The notes under the pieces were generated by a model that was not told the origin of the DNA, searched no databases, and was given only the letters and a program-made list of their open reading frames with translations. Below, piece after piece: positions 14,443-17,390 of a stretch of 17,390 nucleotides of DNA (its first letter is position 1; the number at the start of each line of letters is the position of its first letter). The position numbers and the translations under genes were made by a program. Origin of the DNA: DATFJC01 sp964528795 (GTDB taxonomy: Bacteria > Patescibacteriota > Patescibacteriia > UBA2591 > UBA6264). The stretch is from NCBI GenBank assembly GCA_964528795.1, contig CAZGUY010000015.1:1-17390 (forward strand), read 5' to 3'.

Positions 14443-15738
14443 TTATTTATAAGGAAGACCAACCGGAGGTTGGGCTCTTTTGCTTCCTGTCTTTTTAACT
14501 AAAGGAGCATTAATATCACCACTTGGAAAATGATAAAGAGTAGCCAATTCTTCAATATTTAAATAATTTTTTTCTGGTTCTTTGCCAAATTCAATAGTAG
14601 TAACTTTTGAAAAATAATTTAAAAAATGTTTCCATTTAGATTCAACATTCCAAGTTCGAGATCTATTTTTATAAGAAACTATACTAGCTTTTTTCTGAAG
14701 ATTTTCCTTTTTCTCTGGTTTTAAGCCTTTGCCCTTAATAATAGCATCCTTATCAACTTCAAAACCATTTAAGTCAAGGGTGTTAAAAGAATTTAGGGCT
14801 CCTAAAACCCCAATAACACCTCTTGACTTTGAAAAAACTTGTTTATCTGCAATATAAACCAAACTAATTTTAGTATCAAAAGCAATTTTAGAAATTTTAT
14901 CTTGAATTTTTGAAATAGCTTTTTTATTAGTAGCCGGACCTTCATCTTTGTCCTTTTCATCTTCCCCTCTTTCTATATCTATAAAAAGGTCTATAATTCT
15001 TTTAAAAGGCCACAAAAAGGTTTCGATTAAATCATCAATAAAATGGCTTCCATCAGAATCATCACTCCCTTTATTTAATTTTTTTAATAATTTTTCTCCT
15101 TTTTCTTTTAATTCATCCTCAGCCGGACTAATTATAAATTGAATCCAAACTTGTTCTCCCTTTCTCAGTCTCCCCAAAACTTCTAAAAGATCCACTAAAG
15201 GATCATTAAATTCTTTTGACATTTTATGTTCAAACTCCGGGTAAGTTCTAATTGGATATGAATCATCATTGGTAAGCATTAAGTCAGCTCCCCAAACATC
15301 TATTTTATCATTAGGGAAGTCCTCTGGAATGTCTTTAGTATAATCTTTTGCTTCAAAAACTTCAGCTGAAGGATAAGCTGTATAAACCGCTGCTTCTACT
15401 AAATCTCTATATTTTTCAGGAGTATGGACTAAAAATCTAATTTCGCCTTCTATTCCAGCAATTTCTAAAGAAATATCATCATCTTCGTCTATACCAGCCA
15501 AATGAGCAAACATTCTTTCTACCACTTCTGGCCCCCGCTCATTATCTTTGGGAACATTAATCCCTAAACAAATAAAGTCTGTTTCTTCTTTTTCTTTAGC
15601 CTTTTTTCTATCTTTTAAAAATCTTTTTATCAATCTAATTATATACCAAACAATTAACAAAAACCCACCTAAAAATAAAATTTTAGGAATCCAAGGCAAG
15701 ATCCATTCAATTGCCCCAGCATCAATAATAATTTCCAT
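14443..15738 (-). CDS. membrane-anchored protein resembling the non-ATPase part of CPR conjugation-type (HerA/VirB4-like) ATPases
   Basis: The 431-residue protein has one N-terminal membrane span (about 15-38), then a basic stretch and a cytosolic alpha/beta region. Segments such as GPEVVERMFAHLAGI, EGEIRFLVHTPEKYRDLVE, GADLMLTNDDSYPIRTY and the C-terminal LNIEELATLYHFPSGDINAP recall the region that precedes the ATPase domain in Patescibacterial type IV secretion-like ATPases (I recall it as DUF8128). Here the protein ends just after that region; no Walker A (GxxGxGKS/T) or Walker B is present. A charged linker (about 255-280) splits the region in two. The gene lies nine bases after the 56-residue ORF and six before rsmI. 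Family assignment is from memory; function unknown. Confidence 0.75.
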   Translation of the reverse strand: MEIIIDAGAIEWILPWIPKILFLGGFLLIVWYIIRLIKRFLKDRKKAKEKEETDFICLGINVPKDNERGPEVVERMFAHLAGIDEDDDISLEIAGIEGEIRFLVHTPEKYRDLVEAAVYTAYPSAEVFEAKDYTKDIPEDFPNDKIDVWGADLMLTNDDSYPIRTYPEFEHKMSKEFNDPLVDLLEVLGRLRKGEQVWIQFIISPAEDELKEKGEKLLKKLNKGSDDSDGSHFIDDLIETFLWPFKRIIDLFIDIERGEDEKDKDEGPATNKKAISKIQDKISKIAFDTKISLVYIADKQVFSKSRGVIGVLGALNSFNTLDLNGFEVDKDAIIKGKGLKPEKKENLQKKASIVSYKNRSRTWNVESKWKHFLNYFSKVTTIEFGKEPEKNYLNIEELATLYHFPSGDINAPLVKKTGSKRAQPPVGLPYK

Positions 15739-15747
15739 AAAATTATT

Positions 15748-15918
15748 TTATTTATTTAATTTATCCGACCAATAATTTTCTAAAATCTTACCCAGGGTTT
15801 TTTTGCCTTCTTTTTTGTCTGTATTATCTTCTTTATCATCCCTTTTCTTTTCTTTATTTTTTTTCTCCTTCTTCTTTCTGCTAGGTCGAAAATCTTTTAT
15901 AAAATCTAATTTATCCAT
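15748..15918 (-). CDS. small highly charged protein (56 aa), function unknown
   Basis: An ATG at 15918 opens a 56-codon frame ending in TAA at 15748. The product begins MDKLDFIKDFRPSRKKKEK, is very rich in Lys, Asp and Glu in the middle, and ends with a more ordered stretch TLGKILENYWSDKLNK. It fits exactly between dnaJ (12-base gap) and the 431-residue membrane protein gene (9-base gap), filling what would otherwise be the only 190-base hole in this tight cluster. A weak GGTAG lies upstream of the ATG. The middle is probably a disordered or coiled linker and the end a short helix that could dock on a partner. No family recognised; the exact fit in the operon is the main evidence. Confidence 0.65.
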   Translation of the reverse strand: MDKLDFIKDFRPSRKKKEKKNKEKKRDDKEDNTDKKEGKKTLGKILENYWSDKLNK

Positions 15919-15930
15919 AATACTACCAGT

Positions 15931-17043
15931 TTATAAGCCTTGTTTTTTAAGCTTTTTAAGTAATTCTTTTTGCTTTCTTGTTAACTTTTTTGGTATCTTA
16001 ATATGTACTTTAACAATTTCATCACCTCGAGAATTACCCTTAATAGAAGGAGCTCCTTTTCCTTTTAAGCGAATCTTTTTTCCATGAGATGTTTTAGAAG
16101 GAATTTTTAAATTAACTTTGCCATCAACAGTCTTTACTTTCACCTTACCACCTAAAAGAGCGGTGGTTAAAGGAATCTCTTTGGTATAATAAATTGTTTG
16201 ACCATCCCTTTTAAAATCAGGGCTTGGCTTAACTTTAATTCTTATATATAAATCACCCGGAGCTGAACCTCTTGGTCCAGCATCTCCTTTGCCAGCCAAC
16301 TTTATTACACTGCCTGTTTCTACTCCAGCTGGAATTTTTACTTTCATTTTTTCTTTTTTTCTATACCTTCCTTCTCCTTGGCATTTATCACATTTAGTTT
16401 TAGGTATTTCTCCTTTACCTCTACATTTAGGACAAACTCTGGCATTTTTAACAGTACCAAAAATAGTTGAACGAGCATTAATTGTTTTACCTTTTCCATC
16501 ACAACGATCACAAGTTTTCATACCACTATCTGGGTCAGCTCCCGAACCTCCGCATTTATCACAGACAACTAAATGATTTAATATGATTTGCTTTTTAGTT
16601 CCAAAAATAGCTTCTTTAAATTCAATGTCTTGCTCTGCTTTTAAATCACTCCCCCTTACTCTTGAGCTTCTCTGCCTTCTACTGCCACCAAAAAAACTGG
16701 AAAACAAATCACTGAAATCCAAATCCTCAAAATCAACCCCAGCCCTTCTTTGACCTTGTTTTCTAGCAAAATCTGCAAAATCACTAAAATTACCAAAACC
16801 TGATGGCCCACCTTGTCCTTGGCCACCAGCTTGTTTATAAGATTTCCCAAACTGATCATACTTCTGTCTTTTTTGTTTATCAGAAAGAGTTTGATAAGCT
16901 TCATTAACTTTTTTGAATTTTTCAGCACTACCTTGTTTTTTATCAGGATGATACTTTTGAGCTAAACGCCTAAAAGCATTTTTTATTTCTTTTTGAGAAG
17001 CGTCTTTGTCAACGCCTAATATATCGTAATAATCTTTTGCCAT
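15931..17043 (-). CDS. dnaJ: chaperone protein DnaJ (type I Hsp40)
   Basis: DnaJ delivers unfolded clients to DnaK and stimulates its ATPase. The 370-residue protein has the full type I layout: J domain (about 4-66) with HPD at 32-34, a Gly/Phe-rich linker (about 70-125) ending FSSFFGGSRRQR, four zinc-finger repeats CxxCxGxG (Cys161/164, 178/181, 204/207, 218/221), and the C-terminal client-binding domain (about 235-355). All key residues are present. Neither dnaK nor grpE is in the window. It lies downstream of tRNA-Trp and upstream of the 56-residue ORF. No Shine-Dalgarno is obvious before the ATG. Function is secure from the complete motif set. Confidence 0.97.
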   Translation of the reverse strand: MAKDYYDILGVDKDASQKEIKNAFRRLAQKYHPDKKQGSAEKFKKVNEAYQTLSDKQKRQKYDQFGKSYKQAGGQGQGGPSGFGNFSDFADFARKQGQRRAGVDFEDLDFSDLFSSFFGGSRRQRSSRVRGSDLKAEQDIEFKEAIFGTKKQIILNHLVVCDKCGGSGADPDSGMKTCDRCDGKGKTINARSTIFGTVKNARVCPKCRGKGEIPKTKCDKCQGEGRYRKKEKMKVKIPAGVETGSVIKLAGKGDAGPRGSAPGDLYIRIKVKPSPDFKRDGQTIYYTKEIPLTTALLGGKVKVKTVDGKVNLKIPSKTSHGKKIRLKGKGAPSIKGNSRGDEIVKVHIKIPKKLTRKQKELLKKLKKQGL

Positions 17044-17064
17044 AAATTTAAGAGATTAAGTTAT

Positions 17065-17139
17065 TGGCAGGTCCGTCCCGACTCGAACGGGAAGCTTCGG
17101 TTTTGGAGACCGATATTTTACCAATTAAACTACGGACCC
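17065..17139 (-). tRNA. tRNA-Trp (anticodon CCA), CCA tail encoded
   Basis: The minus strand folds into a standard cloverleaf. The acceptor GGGTCCG pairs with CGGACCT (one G-U pair), the D-arm is GTTTAATTGGTAAAAT, the anticodon stem is TCGGT/ACCGA with loop CTCCAAA (anticodon CCA), the variable loop is AGCT, and the T stem is TCCCG/CGGGA with loop TTCGAGT. The discriminator is G, followed by a genomically encoded CCA (17065-17067). The mature body without CCA is 17068-17139. It lies between rpmG (6 bases) and dnaJ (21 bases), so it is probably processed from a longer transcript. Confidence 0.96.
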
Positions 17140-17145
17140 GAAAAA

Positions 17146-17301
17146 CTATTTTGTCTCCTTATGTAACGTATGCTTACCGCAATGCTTACAAAACTTCTTA
17201 AGTTCTAAACGATCTTTATTAATTTTTTTATTCTTACGAGTATAATAATTTATGCGATGACACTTACTACACTCCATTTTAACCATATTTTCTTTTGACA
17301 T
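17146..17301 (-). CDS. rpmG: 50S ribosomal protein L33 (zinc-ribbon form)
   Basis: The 51-residue product has two CxxC pairs, Cys11/Cys14 (MECSKCHRINYYT) and Cys38/Cys41 (KFCKHCGKHTLH), and a basic core with NYYTRKNKK, matching the zinc-binding (C+) form of large-subunit protein L33. The family usually starts close to the first CxxC; ATG at 17301 gives a five-residue lead before a second in-frame ATG (17286), and a third at 17277 is possible. Stop is TAG at 17146. It is adjacent to tRNA-Trp, an arrangement often seen upstream of secE-nusG, although here dnaJ follows. No Shine-Dalgarno. TATAAT occurs 15-20 bases upstream of the start but without a clear -35. Confidence 0.93.
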   Translation of the reverse strand: MSKENMVKMECSKCHRINYYTRKNKKINKDRLELKKFCKHCGKHTLHKETK

Positions 17302-17334
17302 AAACAATCTTTAATATTATATTAATTATTAAGA

Positions 17335-17390
17335 AGAGCCTGGAGTCGGATTGAACGTCGTTCCACTCCCTAAAACCACTCGGTTTTAGT
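17335..17390 (-). other. unidentified structured segment cut by the window edge (possible RNA 3' part)
   Basis: On the minus strand a perfect 8-bp hairpin CTAAAACC/GGTTTTAG (17370-17377 with 17382-17389, 4-base loop) is followed by GGGAGTGG, a tRNA T-loop-like GTTCAATCC, then GACTCCAGGCTC. GGAGT and ACTCC can pair around it. The T-loop match suggests the 3' part of a tRNA or tmRNA, but the adjoining stem pairs poorly (two mismatches in five) and no CCA follows, so I do not assign it. Strand and class are uncertain; the rest lies beyond the edge. Confidence 0.3.

Noticed and set aside
16656..16928. 90-residue minus-strand frame inside dnaJ
   Set aside because: Out-of-frame shadow of the J domain and Gly/Phe region of a clear DnaJ.

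Overview
The window is a low-GC (about 30% by eye) bacterial segment with every recognisable gene on the minus strand. Tight spacing, very short intergenic gaps, mostly absent Shine-Dalgarno sequences, shortened housekeeping proteins (RsmI, MetRS) and a protein resembling the non-ATPase part of CPR conjugation-type ATPases suggest a Patescibacteria/CPR (Parcubacteria-like) genome; this is inference, not proof. A complete release factor 2 gene and a natural TGA stop argue against the UGA=Gly code of Gracilibacteria/SR1. The nrdDG pair implies oxygen-independent dNTP synthesis.

Layout, following transcription (right to left): the right edge holds the end of an unidentified structured RNA-like segment, then rpmG (L33), tRNA-Trp(CCA) with encoded CCA, dnaJ, a 56-residue charged small ORF, a membrane-anchored 431-residue protein without an ATPase domain, rsmI, metG, cvpA, a DegP/HtrA-type membrane protease, prfB with a programmed +1 frameshift, tspO, and a small protein made of two DUF4177-like repeats that ends inside a terminator. 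These genes are nearly contiguous and could form one or a few transcription units for translation, protein quality control and envelope functions.

A strong promoter at 8263-8290 then drives a two-gene unit: a 63-residue single-span membrane protein and an AI-2E family permease, closed by two consecutive hairpin terminators. A 490-base AT-rich spacer follows, holding the likely promoter and leader of nrdD.

The left third is nrdD-nrdG, an anaerobic ribonucleotide reductase and its radical-SAM activase, coupled by a TAATG overlap. nrdD is interrupted by three in-frame LAGLIDADG inteins (426, 320 and 399 residues) at conserved active-site segments. Splicing would leave a 706-residue enzyme of normal length. 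The three inteins use Cys, Thr and Ser as the downstream nucleophile, and the third carries an extra helix-turn-helix-like segment and a nine-G coding run.

The leftmost 250 bases hold no gene I can identify. They contain large palindromes built from one repeated unit, a 51% GC hairpin-rich island that may be an RNA gene, and a likely promoter for a gene beyond the edge. The most notable items are the triple-intein nrdD, the RF2 frameshift site with AUU in place of the usual CUU, and the unexplained structured regions at both ends.
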